A stretch of DNA of 64,000 bases from Deinococcus apachensis DSM 19763 (GCF_000381345.1 NZ_KB906409.1:1-64000), one strand, 5' to 3'; counted from the stretch's first letter, positions 9,110 to 18,371 are shown. Made by a program: numbers and translations. Notes: generated by a model not told the origin, from the letters alone.

Positions 9110-9718
9110 CTACTTGGTCTTGGTGCTGCTGGTGGTGATGGTCACGCCTGAATCCGTCACGACGACTGCGTAGGCGTTACCGCGCTCCAGCTTCACGCTC
9201 TTGAGGGTCCCGAGCGACTTGGTCTTGTCGAACGCGGCCAAGTCCACCACGATGCCATTCACAGCGCGGCTGCCACTCGCACCAGGCTTCACGCCAGTCA
9301 CGACGGCGGTCTTGCCGTCGGCTGTCTTCAGGTCGACGCTGGGCGCCTTGCTGAGGTTGTAGATCGTCAGCAGGGCCTTGGCGCGATTCTCAGCGGCCTG
9401 GTCGGCGAGGAGCACGAGCTTTCCGCCATTTAGGGCGAGCGAGTAGAACTTCCCAGCCTCGACCGTCAGCTTGCTGCTGGTTGCACCGACCTTCGCGCTG
9501 AACTCGCCCTGAGGGACGATCACGTAGGAGCTGACTGTGCCCTTCTGGGCGGTGACCGCCTTGCTCCCAAGCGTCGCAGCGGGAGCGTTGATCACGCGTA
9601 CGAATGCACTGTCAGCGGGAGGGGCGGCGTCGTACAGGCCAGTCTCCTGAGCGGAGGCGTAAGTTGTGGTGGCCAGAATATGTAGGCTAAGTAGTACCGT
9701 CAAAAAAACTCGTCTCAC
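9110..9718 (-). CDS. algF: AlgF-like alginate O-acetylation accessory protein
   Basis: This 202-residue secreted protein has a signal peptide ending near TTYASA and the characteristic AlgF start TGLYDAAPPADSAFVRVINA, followed by two beta-rich repeats. AlgF is a periplasmic adaptor of the alginate acetylation complex. The start is a GTG at 9718 with AGAGG immediately upstream and AAGGT a little further out. It is the first gene of the minus-strand operon algF-algI-algJ-like-algX-like. The promoter region (9719-9781) is relatively AT-rich; no operator was recognised. Confidence 0.75.
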   Translation of the reverse strand: MRRVFLTVLLSLHILATTTYASAQETGLYDAAPPADSAFVRVINAPAATLGSKAVTAQKGTVSSYVIVPQGEFSAKVGATSSKLTVEAGKFYSLALNGGKLVLLADQAAENRAKALLTIYNLSKAPSVDLKTADGKTAVVTGVKPGASGSRAVNGIVVDLAAFDKTKSLGTLKSVKLERGNAYAVVVTDSGVTITTSSTKTK

Positions 9719-9781
9719 CCTCTGAACTTACCTTAGTGCTTTTCTCATGTAACACGAATTTTTCTCTTTGTGACCTTGTGA

Positions 9782-9910
9782 TCATTTGATCAACTGCAAC
9801 CTTGGCCAACTCCGGGGCATTAGAACCCAGAGGGTCAGTAGGACAAGCAGCACGATCCACAGGGGTACGCTAGACCATCCGAAGGCAAACGGCTCACGCC
9901 TCCTCCTCAC
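9782..9910 (-). CDS. Possible 42-aa single-span membrane peptide upstream of algF
   Basis: A GTG-started frame encodes a basic N-terminus (MRRRRE), one clear hydrophobic helix (VPLWIVLLVLLTLWVLM) and a short basic tail. It ends 63 bp before algF and could be the operon's first gene. A strong GGAGGAGG sequence lies inside its first codons rather than ahead of them, and the GTG it would serve opens a different frame that stops after 20 codons. The reading is therefore uncertain. Confidence 0.3.
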   Translation of the reverse strand: MRRRREPFAFGWSSVPLWIVLLVLLTLWVLMPRSWPRLQLIK

Positions 9911-10009
9911 CGCTGGCTGCAAAATTTAAGTGCAGTTCCAGAAGCTACACGGGATGAGAACCGATGATGGACCGAACGCCGGCAGGCTGGAGGTTGTAAC
10001 GCTCAACGA

Positions 10010-10687
10010 GGGTACCGGGTGTACCAGGGGAAGGGGACACCTTCCCCTGTCCGGCTCGCTCTGGGACTATTGACCACGGTTCCTGCTGAGGTGAGCTGCT
10101 GCTTCGGCGTGTGGGTGTTGGCAGACGGCGGCTTCGAGTCCGCTGCGTTCATTCAGGGCGTGCGGGGCCTGGGCTTCGAGTTCGTGGTGGGCGTCCGCTC
10201 GACTCGATGCACCGACCACCCGGGCCAGGTCACGGTGCAATATGGCGAACACGGGAGTGGGGTGAACCTCTCCAACTGGTCCTGGGAGACCCTCACGCTC
10301 GCCCATATCGACCGCCGTGAGCGGACCTTTTTCTCGGTCGCATCACACCTGCGCTTGAGCGACATGGTGGCCCGCGAGGGAGCGCGGCGGTGGGCCATCG
10401 AAGCCTTTATCAAAACCGTCAAGGGGCGTTGCGGCCTTGAACGCTTTGCCCAACACAGCAAGCAGGGTGTCCTGCACAGTTGGTGCCTTTCTAGCCTGGC
10501 CTTTCTCCTCTGCTGTCTCCAGAACCTCGATCTTCCCGTGGGGAGCGCAGGCTCATAGCCAGACGGGGGTGATCTGGCCAGAACCGTCAGGTTCTCGTTT
10601 GTTCCCGAAGTGCGTCGTCAAGCACTTCAACTGGAACCGGACGCGCTCGACGCCTTCCAGCACGCACTTCTCGCCCCCTCAACCTGA
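10010..10687 (+). pseudogene. IS4-like transposase, 5'-truncated and with an in-frame TAG
   Basis: The C-terminal part of a DDE transposase is present: GYRVYQGKGTPSPV, the acidic motif VLADGGFESAAF, and the Glu region RWAIEAFIKTVKGRCGLERF. A TAG at 10556-10558 interrupts the frame, but homologous-looking sequence continues in the same frame (DLARTVRFSFVPEVRRQAL) to a TGA at 10685. The N-terminal half with the first Asp is missing, and a stop lies upstream at 9965. This is an inactive remnant lying between the alg operon and the rifampin-phosphotransferase-like gene. Confidence 0.75.
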
Positions 10688-11006
10688 ACTGCAAGATGTC
10701 AGACAACCTGGAGTCAGAAGGCGTCACCGACCACGGCAAGAGGAAATCGATACCCAGGAAGCCTCTCACCACTCAGCACGGCGTCACCCTCCCCCAACCA
10801 CTGGCCACAACCTCCACTGGTTAATCTGTCGTCCTGGCAGCGGCACCGCGCATCAAACGGTCAATGGCGCTTTCGAACCCGACCGGTTCCAGGGCTGACT
10901 GGGCCGCCCCACGCCAGCCCCCCGGCCTCATCGGGGCCGACCCAACCTGTACGATCGGGCAGACCAGAGCGACGGTTCTGGACGACCTGGGCGCCGTGGG
11001 AGGAGC
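10688..11006 (+). other. Intergenic region with a 19-bp inverted-repeat end, no gene seen
   Basis: No credible reading frame is visible. It contains one copy of the 19-bp inverted repeat (10794-10812) and a GGAGG ribosome site just before the gene at 11007. Confidence 0.5.
10794..10812 (+). repeat. 19-bp inverted repeat, left copy
   Basis: The sequence CCAACCACTGGCCACAACC is the exact reverse complement of 13726-13744. The similarity stops abruptly on both sides, as for a transposon end. The right copy lies just beyond the stop of the IS6-like transposase remnant, so it is probably that element's terminal repeat. Confidence 0.75.
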
Positions 11007-13700
11007 ATGACCGCAGACGTATATGTCCTGCCGTTCGCCGAGATCCACGCGGGCGATCTGCCGCTGGTTGGCGGCAAGGGGGCGAACCTCGGTGAACTCA
11101 CCGCAGCCGGTTTCCCGGTGCCGCCGGGCTTCTGCGTGACCGTCCGGGCCTTCGAGCAGGGGCTCGACGCCCTGCCCGAACGGGAAACGATGTGGCGTGA
11201 ACTGGAGGCCATCGGGCCGACCGACGCGGCTGCCGCACGGGCCGCCAGTGCTCGCTGGAAACCCCGGTTGGCAACCCTGCCGCTGCCGCAGGGCGTGGCC
11301 GGGGCCATTGAAGACGCGTGGCGCACGCTGGGCCCGGGGCACGCTTACGCGGTGCGTTCGAGTGCGACCGCCGAAGACCTGCCCAGCGCGTCCTTCGCCG
11401 GGCAGCAGGACACCTTCCTGAACGTGCGTGGGCGGGAGGCGCTGCTGCGGGCTGTGCTCGACTGCTGGGCGTCGCTGTACAACGAGCGGGCCATCTCCTA
11501 CCGCGCCCAGCTCGGACTCTCCCAGCGTCACGTCTCCCTGGCCGTCGTGGTGCAGCGGATGATCGAGCCCGAGGTAGCTGGCATCCTCTTCACCGCCGAT
11601 CCCAGCACGGGCCAGCGGCACATCGCCCGGATTGACGCCACCTTCGGGCTGGGCGAGGCCCTCGTGTCCGGTGTGGTCACCGCCGACGCGTACAGCGTGG
11701 ACCGCCGGACGCGTCGCGTCCTTCACCGCGCTGTGGCGGACAAGCCGTTCGCGATCCGCTCGGCTCAAGGTGGCGGCGTCGAGCGCGTTCCCCTGCGTGG
11801 CCCGGAGCGGAATCGCCCGGCGCTCACCGACGTCCAGGTGACCGAACTGACCGAGCTGTGCGGCCGCATCGAGGCCCACTACGGCGCGCCGCAGGATATC
11901 GAGTGGGCACAGCGGGGCGGACACTGGTACGTCCTGCAGACGCGGCCCATCACGACCCTGTACCCGCTGCCGGAACCCCGTCCGAATGATGGTCAGCTGC
12001 ACGCCTACTTCAGTTTCAGCCACCTGCAGGTCATGACCGACGCCATGCCCCCGCTGGCCGCGTCGGTATGGCAGCTGCTGTTTCCCTTTGGGCATCCCCG
12101 GACATCCCTCGAGAACCCCTACCTGGGCGTGGCTGGCGGAAGACTTTACGTGGACGTCTCGTTCGCCCTGCGCCATCCGCTGCTCAGGCGCCTGGTACCC
12201 CGTGCGGTTGGCGCGAACGTGGACGCCCACATCGGTGGGGCGCTGGCTGCGCTGGCCACCCGACCGGAATTCCAGCACGGGCCAGCCCTGCACCTCTCCC
12301 GTGCCGCACGGGGCCTCGCGCCGGTCCTGCGCCACGCGCTGACCGCCCTGGCCTTCCCGGAACGTGGGAACGTCGCGAGTCAGCAGGTGCGGCGCATCGA
12401 CGCCCGCATCGCGCGGTTCCGCCACGCCCTGGACGCTGCCCCCTCACTGGGCGCGCGACTGGACGTGGCCCTGACCACCCTCGCGACCCTGCTGGGCCCG
12501 GAAGTCTACCCGTTGCTGGGCCGGGTCATGGCGGGCGTCCTCGCCGACACCGCCCTGCGTGCCCTGGCCCGGGACGTCGCGTCCCGGGCCGACCTCGTCG
12601 CCCTGGGGGCCGGGCAGCAGGGCAACGTCACCACCGAGATGGGCCTGGCCCTGGGCGATCTCACGGACGTGGCGCGCGGCCAGCCAGCCGTGAGCGCGCA
12701 CCTGCGGCGCCTTGACCTGGACGTTCACCAGCGCCTGGCGGTGGTCGGGCTGCCCGGAGGAGCTGCGTTCCTGGGGCGCTGGCAAGCCTTCCTGGCGCGA
12801 TACGGCGCCCGCGGGCCGGGCGAGATCGATCTCAGCCGGCCGCGCTGGCATGAGGATCCAGGATCGCTGCTCAGCATGGTGGTGGGTGGGCTGGAGACCG
12901 GGGAGCCGGGAATTCACCGCGCGCAGGCGACCGAGTGGCGCCACCGTGCTGCGGACGCCGCCGCGCGGGTGCTGCGCGCTGCCGGGCCGCTGCGGCGCGT
13001 GGTGTTGCGTCATCTGCTGCGCTCGGTGCGCACTTATCTGCCTCTGCGCGAGCACCCCAAGTTCATGCTGGTGCAGATGCTCGACTTGGTCAAACCGGTG
13101 GTCCTGGAGGCGGGCGTAATCCTCACCGCGCGCGGCGCGCTGGACGCCCCCGGGGACGTGTGGTTCCTCACACTGCCCGAACTCCGCTCGGCCCTGGCTG
13201 GCGTGCCGCAGGACCTCACACCTCAGGTCGCGGCGCGCCGCGCGCGCTTCGCTGCAGACGCCCGGCGGACTCCCCCGAGGGTCATGACCAGCGACGGCGA
13301 ACTGATCAGCGCCCAGGTTATGGGGGCGTGGGTGCCGGACGGCGCGTTCGGCGGTCAGGCCGTCTCAGCGGGAGTGGTGGAGGGCGCCGCACGGGTCATG
13401 CGCCGGCTGGACGACCCACCCGTCCAGCCGGGCGAGATCCTGGTCGCTCCGTTCACCGATCCCGGCTGGACACCGCTGTTCGTCTTCGCGGCCGGTCTGG
13501 TCACGGAGGTCGGCGGCCTGATGACCCACGGCTCCCTGGTGGCCCGCGAGTACGGCCTGCCAGCCGTAGTGGGCGTCGAGCGCGCCACCTCGCGGATCGT
13601 CAGCGGTCAGCGCCTCCGCGTCAACGGCGATCTGGGATACGTGGAGCTGCTGGACGATCAGGAGTCGGACACCCCTGCACCTGCACCGCATACGAGCTGA
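11007..13700 (+). CDS. Rifampin phosphotransferase / PEP synthase-like enzyme
   Basis: The 897-residue protein has the three-part plan of rifampin phosphotransferase (RPH) and PEP synthase. An N-terminal ATP-grasp domain carries VGGKGANLGEL near residue 20, RSSATAEDLPSASFAGQQ, and DIEWAQRGGHWYVLQTRPI ending near residue 317. A middle domain begins YFSFSHLQVMTDAMPPL, and a C-terminal phosphohistidine domain has GGLMTHGSLVAREYG with the swivelling His near residue 841. The middle domain and overall length fit RPH better than PEP synthase, which usually is shorter and has a PEP-binding barrel. RPH transfers the beta-phosphate of ATP to rifampicin through this His. The start ATG follows GGGAGGAG. 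Perfect 19-bp inverted repeats at 10794 and 13726 bracket the gene, suggesting mobilisation. A general PEP-synthase-like role remains possible. Confidence 0.75.
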   Translation: MTADVYVLPFAEIHAGDLPLVGGKGANLGELTAAGFPVPPGFCVTVRAFEQGLDALPERETMWRELEAIGPTDAAAARAASARWKPRLATLPLPQGVAGAIEDAWRTLGPGHAYAVRSSATAEDLPSASFAGQQDTFLNVRGREALLRAVLDCWASLYNERAISYRAQLGLSQRHVSLAVVVQRMIEPEVAGILFTADPSTGQRHIARIDATFGLGEALVSGVVTADAYSVDRRTRRVLHRAVADKPFAIRSAQGGGVERVPLRGPERNRPALTDVQVTELTELCGRIEAHYGAPQDIEWAQRGGHWYVLQTRPITTLYPLPEPRPNDGQLHAYFSFSHLQVMTDAMPPLAASVWQLLFPFGHPRTSLENPYLGVAGGRLYVDVSFALRHPLLRRLVPRAVGANVDAHIGGALAALATRPEFQHGPALHLSRAARGLAPVLRHALTALAFPERGNVASQQVRRIDARIARFRHALDAAPSLGARLDVALTTLATLLGPEVYPLLGRVMAGVLADTALRALARDVASRADLVALGAGQQGNVTTEMGLALGDLTDVARGQPAVSAHLRRLDLDVHQRLAVVGLPGGAAFLGRWQAFLARYGARGPGEIDLSRPRWHEDPGSLLSMVVGGLETGEPGIHRAQATEWRHRAADAAARVLRAAGPLRRVVLRHLLRSVRTYLPLREHPKFMLVQMLDLVKPVVLEAGVILTARGALDAPGDVWFLTLPELRSALAGVPQDLTPQVAARRARFAADARRTPPRVMTSDGELISAQVMGAWVPDGAFGGQAVSAGVVEGAARVMRRLDDPPVQPGEILVAPFTDPGWTPLFVFAAGLVTEVGGLMTHGSLVAREYGLPAVVGVERATSRIVSGQRLRVNGDLGYVELLDDQESDTPAPAPHTS

Positions 13701-13725
13701 TTCGTTCACACCACCGAGTCGACAC

Positions 13726-13744
13726 GGTTGTGGCCAGTGGTTGG
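13726..13744 (-). repeat. 19-bp inverted repeat, right copy
   Basis: Reverse complement of 10794-10812. It lies 25 bp after the rifampin-phosphotransferase-like gene and 42 bp outside the stop of the IS6-like transposase remnant. Confidence 0.75.
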
Positions 13745-13786
13745 CTTTCAGGCAGCGGGGCCGTGGAAAGGCAGGTGTCCTGAACT

Positions 13787-14331
13787 TCAGGCCACCTGCT
13801 GCACCGTTTCCCGCCCCGTCTTGAAGACAGCCTGGTGGTGGTGACGTCGCTGGCCAGCGGGAACCGTGGAGCGGGCGGGAAGGTGAAGATGGGTGATCCG
13901 GGCGCGCAGGGTGAGAACGCCTGGCGCCCGTGGTCGTGATCGGAACCCTCGCGGCGGACGAACACGGCGTCGTGTTGGGCGGTGCGATGGCAGGGTCAGG
14001 GGGTGACAGCGCGAAGTGGAAACGACCTGGACGTGCTGCACTGCGTGGAGCACGGGAAGTTCGCGTAAAGCTGCGCCGCAGTGGAGTTGGTCGGTGTGGC
14101 TCACCTGCGGCGTATCGTCTTCCCCCGGCAGGCGCCGAACGAACGACTGGGCCGCCTCGGTTCCCGGTGTTGCAGCACGAAGACGTCCAGCACGGCTCCG
14201 TGTTCGTCGAGGGCCCGCCACAGCCCGTGGTTCATCCACGTGCATCTCGTCATGGTCGACAGGCATCCGGCATGACCTCCAGGGTGTGAACAGGACGGAA
14301 AGCGAGCGCCCTTGCGACACGGCCATCGCAT
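13787..14331 (-). pseudogene. IS6-family transposase remnant, frameshifted
   Basis: Two minus-strand frames together resemble an IS6/IS26-type transposase. One frame (around 14190-14240) gives GLWRALDEHGAVLDVFVLQH, and the other continues TEAAQSFVRRLPGEDD, SHTDQL, LHAVQHVQVVSTSRC, FKTGRETVQQVA to a stop at 13787. These match the central Asp region and C-terminus of the family, but the reading switches frame near 14170-14190 and the N-terminal HTH is absent. It cannot be functional. It sits next to the right-hand 19-bp repeat. Confidence 0.7.
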
Positions 14332-14928
14332 CTTAAGACGCGCGGGGAGACTTACCGAACGCCTCCTGGCTGAGCGAGTTGTGGGAGGCGCCCAAGGAGA
14401 GGGGCATCACGCTGGTGCGTCGTCTCCGTGAGCTGGGGTGCAGACAGGCTTGCTGGCTGGGAGGTGATCGAAAAAAGTAGGCCAAAAATACGCCAAAACA
14501 CGCCAGACTACGCCATAGTATGTCACTGTGCCCTGTTGCCTGTGCCTGAACGAGTGCTGACCGGGATGACGTTGCCCCGGCATCTTACCCCTAGCCTCCG
14601 CTGCAGGAAAGCGAGGTCCAGCGGGTGAAGGGGTGCTCCAAGCTGGCCCTGATCGTTTCAATGGATGTGGTGCCTTCTTAGGCGAGGGGTCTGCGAGACG
14701 CCCTATGCCCCCTTTCGACCAAGGTGCGCGTTCCCAGGAGGGGGAGCGGGTGCCCGAGCGATGGCAGGCGGGTTGGAGGGACCTTCTGCCCCATCGCGCC
14801 ACGGTTTAAGCGGGGTTGAGCGCCGTTGGAACGGGGGCTGGAGACGTCCGGCGTTCAGGAGGGCGCCCGGAGCTCCCGGCGGCATCTGCGCCGGGGTGGG
14901 CTGGAGGCCGCGCCGGAATGCCCCCCGC
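14332..14928 (+). other. Intergenic region between the IS6 remnant and the first SARP regulator
   Basis: No convincing gene. The only structured feature is a relatively AT-rich block at 14470-14530 that contains four tandem 10-bp units (listed separately). The remainder is GC-rich without recognisable motifs. Confidence 0.5.
14481..14520 (+). repeat. Four tandem 10-bp repeats (CGCCANANTA-like)
   Basis: The units GCCAAAAATA, CGCCAAAACA, CGCCAGACTA and CGCCATAGTA follow each other without a gap, so the GCCA core recurs exactly once per helical turn. An A-run lies immediately upstream. Such an array could be an operator or iteron-like protein-binding site; nothing in the window identifies a binder. 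Confidence 0.6.
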
Positions 14929-17900
14929 TCAGCCGCCGGTCCGGAGCGCCCGGTGCGTGACGTGCCTGTTCAGGAAAGCGTCCTGGTACTCTTCCGGGAC
15001 CAGCCGCACGGCACCCGCGAGCCAGGCGAGCGCCTGCTGACGCGGCGTGTCGGCCCGCTCGTCCCCCAGCGCCGTCAGCACCCGGTGATGCACCAGCAGG
15101 GGCAGGGCGTAGTCCTCCGCGGGCGCCCAGTCGGGGAGGCGCGAGACACTCAGCTCGCTGTCCACGCGGGCCTCCCCGGCGCGGCCGAGCGCGAGCAGCG
15201 CCCCGGCCCGGGCGGCGAGGGCCTGCGTCTCGAGCTGCCCTTCCCCGTGGGTCCGCGCCAGGTCCAGGGCGTCCGTCGTCAGCTGCACCGCGAGGTCCGG
15301 CCCGCCCAGTCCGGCCCGGCCCAGCAGTCCCTGTCCGCGCACGTAGGGGTAATCCTGCCGGTCCAGCCCCTGGTCGAGGTGGTGGAAGGCCTCGCGGGCG
15401 GCGGCCACGTCCCCACGCACAGCGCGCACCCGGCCGACATGCAGCCAGGGGAAAAAGGCGCCGAGGTCGCTGGGATCGGGGAAGGCCAGTCCCCGCCGGG
15501 CGGCGGCCTCACACTCGTCGTACGCGCCCAGCGTCCAGAGCAGGTCCGCCCGCAGGCGGTGCCGGGGGCTGCGGTCGTCGCCGAGCTGCTCGTCGTGGAC
15601 CCGCACACGGTCCAGCCACGCGAGGGCGCTCCGGTAGTCGCGCAGCGCCAGGAACGCCCCGCTGATCTCGGTGAGGTTGGCGCGCTCCAGGGTGGGGGCG
15701 TGGGCGCGCTCCAGGCGGACGGCAAGATCCTCGCGCACCTGGATGGCCGCCACGACCCCGCCGCGGCCGTACTGCAACGAGAGGGCCAGGCCGTGGAGGG
15801 CCCATGCCGTGCGGTAGGCGTCGCCCTGACGCTTGAAGGCGGCGGCGGCACGCCGCAGATGGGGCTCCGCCTGCTCAAGCTGGCCCAGGCGCAGCAGCGC
15901 CCCCCCCACGGCGGCCTCCCCGAGCATCCGCTCACGCTCATCGTGCAGGGTCTCCCCCTGGGTAAGCACTTCACGCAGGGTCGCGCGCGCCTCCTCCCGC
16001 CCGAGCTGGGCCTGGGCCTGCAGCAGTTCGCGCAGGAGGGCCGCCCGCACGCCCGGCGGGTGTACCCCCGGGAGGGCCAGCCCCTCGCGCGCCGCCTGCT
16101 CCGCCGCCGCAGGCTGGCCCTGCCCCATCAGGCGGGCGGCGCGCCAGGCGTGCAGGCGTGCGCGCTCCCCGCCCGTCTGGGCCAGGACGGCCAGCCGCGC
16201 CATCACGGGTTCGAGCAGGTCCACCTGCTCGGCGCGCCATGGGCTCTCGGCCGCCTGGGCGAGCGCCTCGAATTCGGCCGCGGTTTCGCCGGAGGCGCCG
16301 TACAGCTCCGCCGCCTGCCGGAACAACTCCACGGCCTCCAGGGGGCGCAGCCGCCCCAGGGCCTCGCTCGCCGCCCGCTCCAGCAGGGGCGCCGCCGCCC
16401 GGGGGTCGCCGCCCTCCCGCCAGTGGTGGGCGACGCGTGCCGGGCTGGCCCCCTCGCCCGGGAGCACCCTCGCCGCGCTGCGGTTCAGCAGGCGCCGCAC
16501 CGCGGCGGGCATGCCCGCGAGCACCGTCTCCTGCACCAGGTCATGGGAAAAGCGCTCGCCCGTCATGATCTGCGCCGCCTCCAGCTCCTCCCACGCCGCG
16601 GCGACCTCCAGCAGGGGGGCGCCGAGCACGGCGGCCACGAGTTCGATGCGGACGTCGCTTTGCAGCACCGCCGCTGCCCGCGCCGCCCCCAGCGCCGCCG
16701 GGGACAGCCGGGCCAGGCGGTCCGCGATCAGTTGCGAGACCCGCGCCGCGACCGGCAGGGCGCCGTCCTGCGACGGGGCCTCCAGCATGTGCTTGACCGT
16801 CTCCAGCACGAAGAAGGGGTTGCCCCCGGTGAAGCGCGCGAGCTGCGGCCCGAGGTCCCGGACGGCGGGTACCCCCAGGTCCCGCACCAGCGCCCCGACC
16901 TCCGCCTCCCCGAGCCGTTCCAGGTCGATCCGCACGCTGTGCCCCGCCGCGCCGCCCCGCCGGAACACGTCCTCCATGAAGGCGGGCACCTCGCCGGGAC
17001 GCACCGTGCAGATGAGGCGCGGCACGCCCCCCGGCTGGCCCAGCGGGAACGAGGACGAGATCAGCACGAAGCCCGCCTCGATGGAGGCCCGGTCGGCCAG
17101 GTGCAGGTCGTCGTAGACGAAGGCACTCACGCCCGCAAGCCCCACCTCGAAGACATGCCGAATCGCCGCGTGCAGGCGCATGTCCGGTTCCGGGGTTCCG
17201 GGTTCGGCGGTGCCGTCCAGGAGTTCGGGAAGGAGGCGGGACAGGCTGACGCGCATCCAGGGTTCCAGCGGCAGGTCCGGGGTGCGGGCGAAGATGCGGC
17301 GCAGGTTGCGGGCGGTGGTGGAGTAGGGCACCAGGGCGTCGCCGGGCCGCCCCTCCAGGTGCAGCACCTCGCCCTTGCTGGCCGCGAAGTCCCGCGCGAG
17401 GCGCGACTTCCCGATCCCCGCCTCGCCCGCGAGGATGAGGAACTGCCCCGCCTCCCACGCGGCCTCCATCCGCGCCCACTCGGCCCCGCGCCCCACCAGG
17501 TTCGGCGGGCGCAGCACGCTGAGGGGCATGCGCCGCCGGGGGGCGGGCGTTGTCGTGGGCGCGCCGCCCCGCTCCACCTCGCGGGCGAGGTCCCCCGTTT
17601 CCGGCGAGGGCTCGGCGCCGAACTCGCGGCGCAGGACCGCCCGGCAGCGCTCGAAGGCGGCCAGGGCGGCGCCGCGGTCCCCCGCGAGGTAATGCAGCCG
17701 CATCAGGCGGCGCCAGGCCTCCTCGGCCACCGGGTTCAGGTCGAGCAGCCGCAGGGTGGTGGAGATGGCGGCGGGCAGGTCACCCCCCTCCTCCTGCCGC
17801 CCCGCGCGCCGGGTGAGAACCTCCGCCCGGAGGTGGCCCAGCCGTTCACGCCAGGCGAGCAGCCAGTCGGCGAGGTCGGGGCGGTCGTCGAACTCCACGC

Positions 17901-18261
17901 CCTCCAGCAGCGGGGTGATGTCGCCCTCCTCGGCCTCGCCCACGCGGGCAGCCTCCAGAAAGGCGCGGACGTCCACCTCCACCCCGGGGGCGAGGTCCAC
18001 CGCGTCGTCCGCCCGCAGCAGGCCCCCGCCGTACACCCGCTGGAGGCGCCGCAGCAGGTGGACGAGGTTGTTGCGCGCCGCGCTCTCGACCGTGTCGGGC
18101 CACAGCAGCCCCGCGAGGCGCGACCGCGTCGTCGGTCCCTCCAGCGCGAGGTAGGTCAGGAGCGCGAGCGCGCCCCCTTCGGGGTGCAGCGAGGAGCCGT
18201 CCGGACGGGTGAGTCGCGGCGTGCCGAGCACCTCCAGCCGCCAGGAGCGAGGGGACGTCAT
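14929..18261 (-). CDS. SARP/AfsR-type regulator 1, long form
   Basis: The 1110-residue protein has an N-terminal winged-helix domain (LEVLGTPRLTRPDG through ARNNLVHLLRRL, residues 8-75), a BTAD helical domain (about 95-245, with EEAWRRLMRLHYLAGDRGAAL), an NTPase domain with Walker A GEAGIGKSR near residue 280 and Walker-B-like VYDDLHLAD, and a long TPR-like alpha-helical tail. This is the plan of AfsR-class activators. I chose ATG 18261 by alignment with its paralogues here; the frame is open far upstream but that part is unrelated. A TATCGT -10 lies 8 nt before the ATG, so the transcript should be leaderless. It is divergent from the small gene at 18372. Its signal and targets are unknown; the repeated operators in this region are candidates. 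Confidence 0.85.
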   Translation of the reverse strand: MTSPRSWRLEVLGTPRLTRPDGSSLHPEGGALALLTYLALEGPTTRSRLAGLLWPDTVESAARNNLVHLLRRLQRVYGGGLLRADDAVDLAPGVEVDVRAFLEAARVGEAEEGDITPLLEGVEFDDRPDLADWLLAWRERLGHLRAEVLTRRAGRQEEGGDLPAAISTTLRLLDLNPVAEEAWRRLMRLHYLAGDRGAALAAFERCRAVLRREFGAEPSPETGDLAREVERGGAPTTTPAPRRRMPLSVLRPPNLVGRGAEWARMEAAWEAGQFLILAGEAGIGKSRLARDFAASKGEVLHLEGRPGDALVPYSTTARNLRRIFARTPDLPLEPWMRVSLSRLLPELLDGTAEPGTPEPDMRLHAAIRHVFEVGLAGVSAFVYDDLHLADRASIEAGFVLISSSFPLGQPGGVPRLICTVRPGEVPAFMEDVFRRGGAAGHSVRIDLERLGEAEVGALVRDLGVPAVRDLGPQLARFTGGNPFFVLETVKHMLEAPSQDGALPVAARVSQLIADRLARLSPAALGAARAAAVLQSDVRIELVAAVLGAPLLEVAAAWEELEAAQIMTGERFSHDLVQETVLAGMPAAVRRLLNRSAARVLPGEGASPARVAHHWREGGDPRAAAPLLERAASEALGRLRPLEAVELFRQAAELYGASGETAAEFEALAQAAESPWRAEQVDLLEPVMARLAVLAQTGGERARLHAWRAARLMGQGQPAAAEQAAREGLALPGVHPPGVRAALLRELLQAQAQLGREEARATLREVLTQGETLHDERERMLGEAAVGGALLRLGQLEQAEPHLRRAAAAFKRQGDAYRTAWALHGLALSLQYGRGGVVAAIQVREDLAVRLERAHAPTLERANLTEISGAFLALRDYRSALAWLDRVRVHDEQLGDDRSPRHRLRADLLWTLGAYDECEAAARRGLAFPDPSDLGAFFPWLHVGRVRAVRGDVAAAREAFHHLDQGLDRQDYPYVRGQGLLGRAGLGGPDLAVQLTTDALDLARTHGEGQLETQALAARAGALLALGRAGEARVDSELSVSRLPDWAPAEDYALPLLVHHRVLTALGDERADTPRQQALAWLAGAVRLVPEEYQDAFLNRHVTHRALRTGG

Positions 18262-18287
18262 GTGGCCCCACGATAGCGAACCGGGTA

Positions 18288-18319
18288 CCATGCAAAAACC
18301 ATCCCCGGGGGGGGAGAGT
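18288..18319 (+). promoter_or_regulatory. SARP-type operator/promoter for the small gene at 18372
   Basis: Heptamers CCATGCA (18288-18294) and CCATCCC (18299-18305) stand on an 11-bp period; 8 bp further on is GAGAGT (18314-18319), a weak -10 that keeps A2 and T6. The transcript would have a leader with its own ribosome site. Confidence 0.55.
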
Positions 18320-18371
18320 GGGGGACCCGGCATATCGGCGGTCCGCCCGTACTCCGGGAGAGGAGAAGACC

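Noticed and set aside
14481..14520. CRISPR array
   Set aside because: The 10-bp units are contiguous without spacers and no cas genes are present.
14665..18276. A 1203-codon plus-strand open frame, and similar long frames opposite the other large genes
   Set aside because: These are antisense shadows of GC-rich regulator genes; they are Arg/Pro/Gly-rich and lack any domain pattern, while the opposite strand encodes clear winged-helix/BTAD/NTPase proteins.
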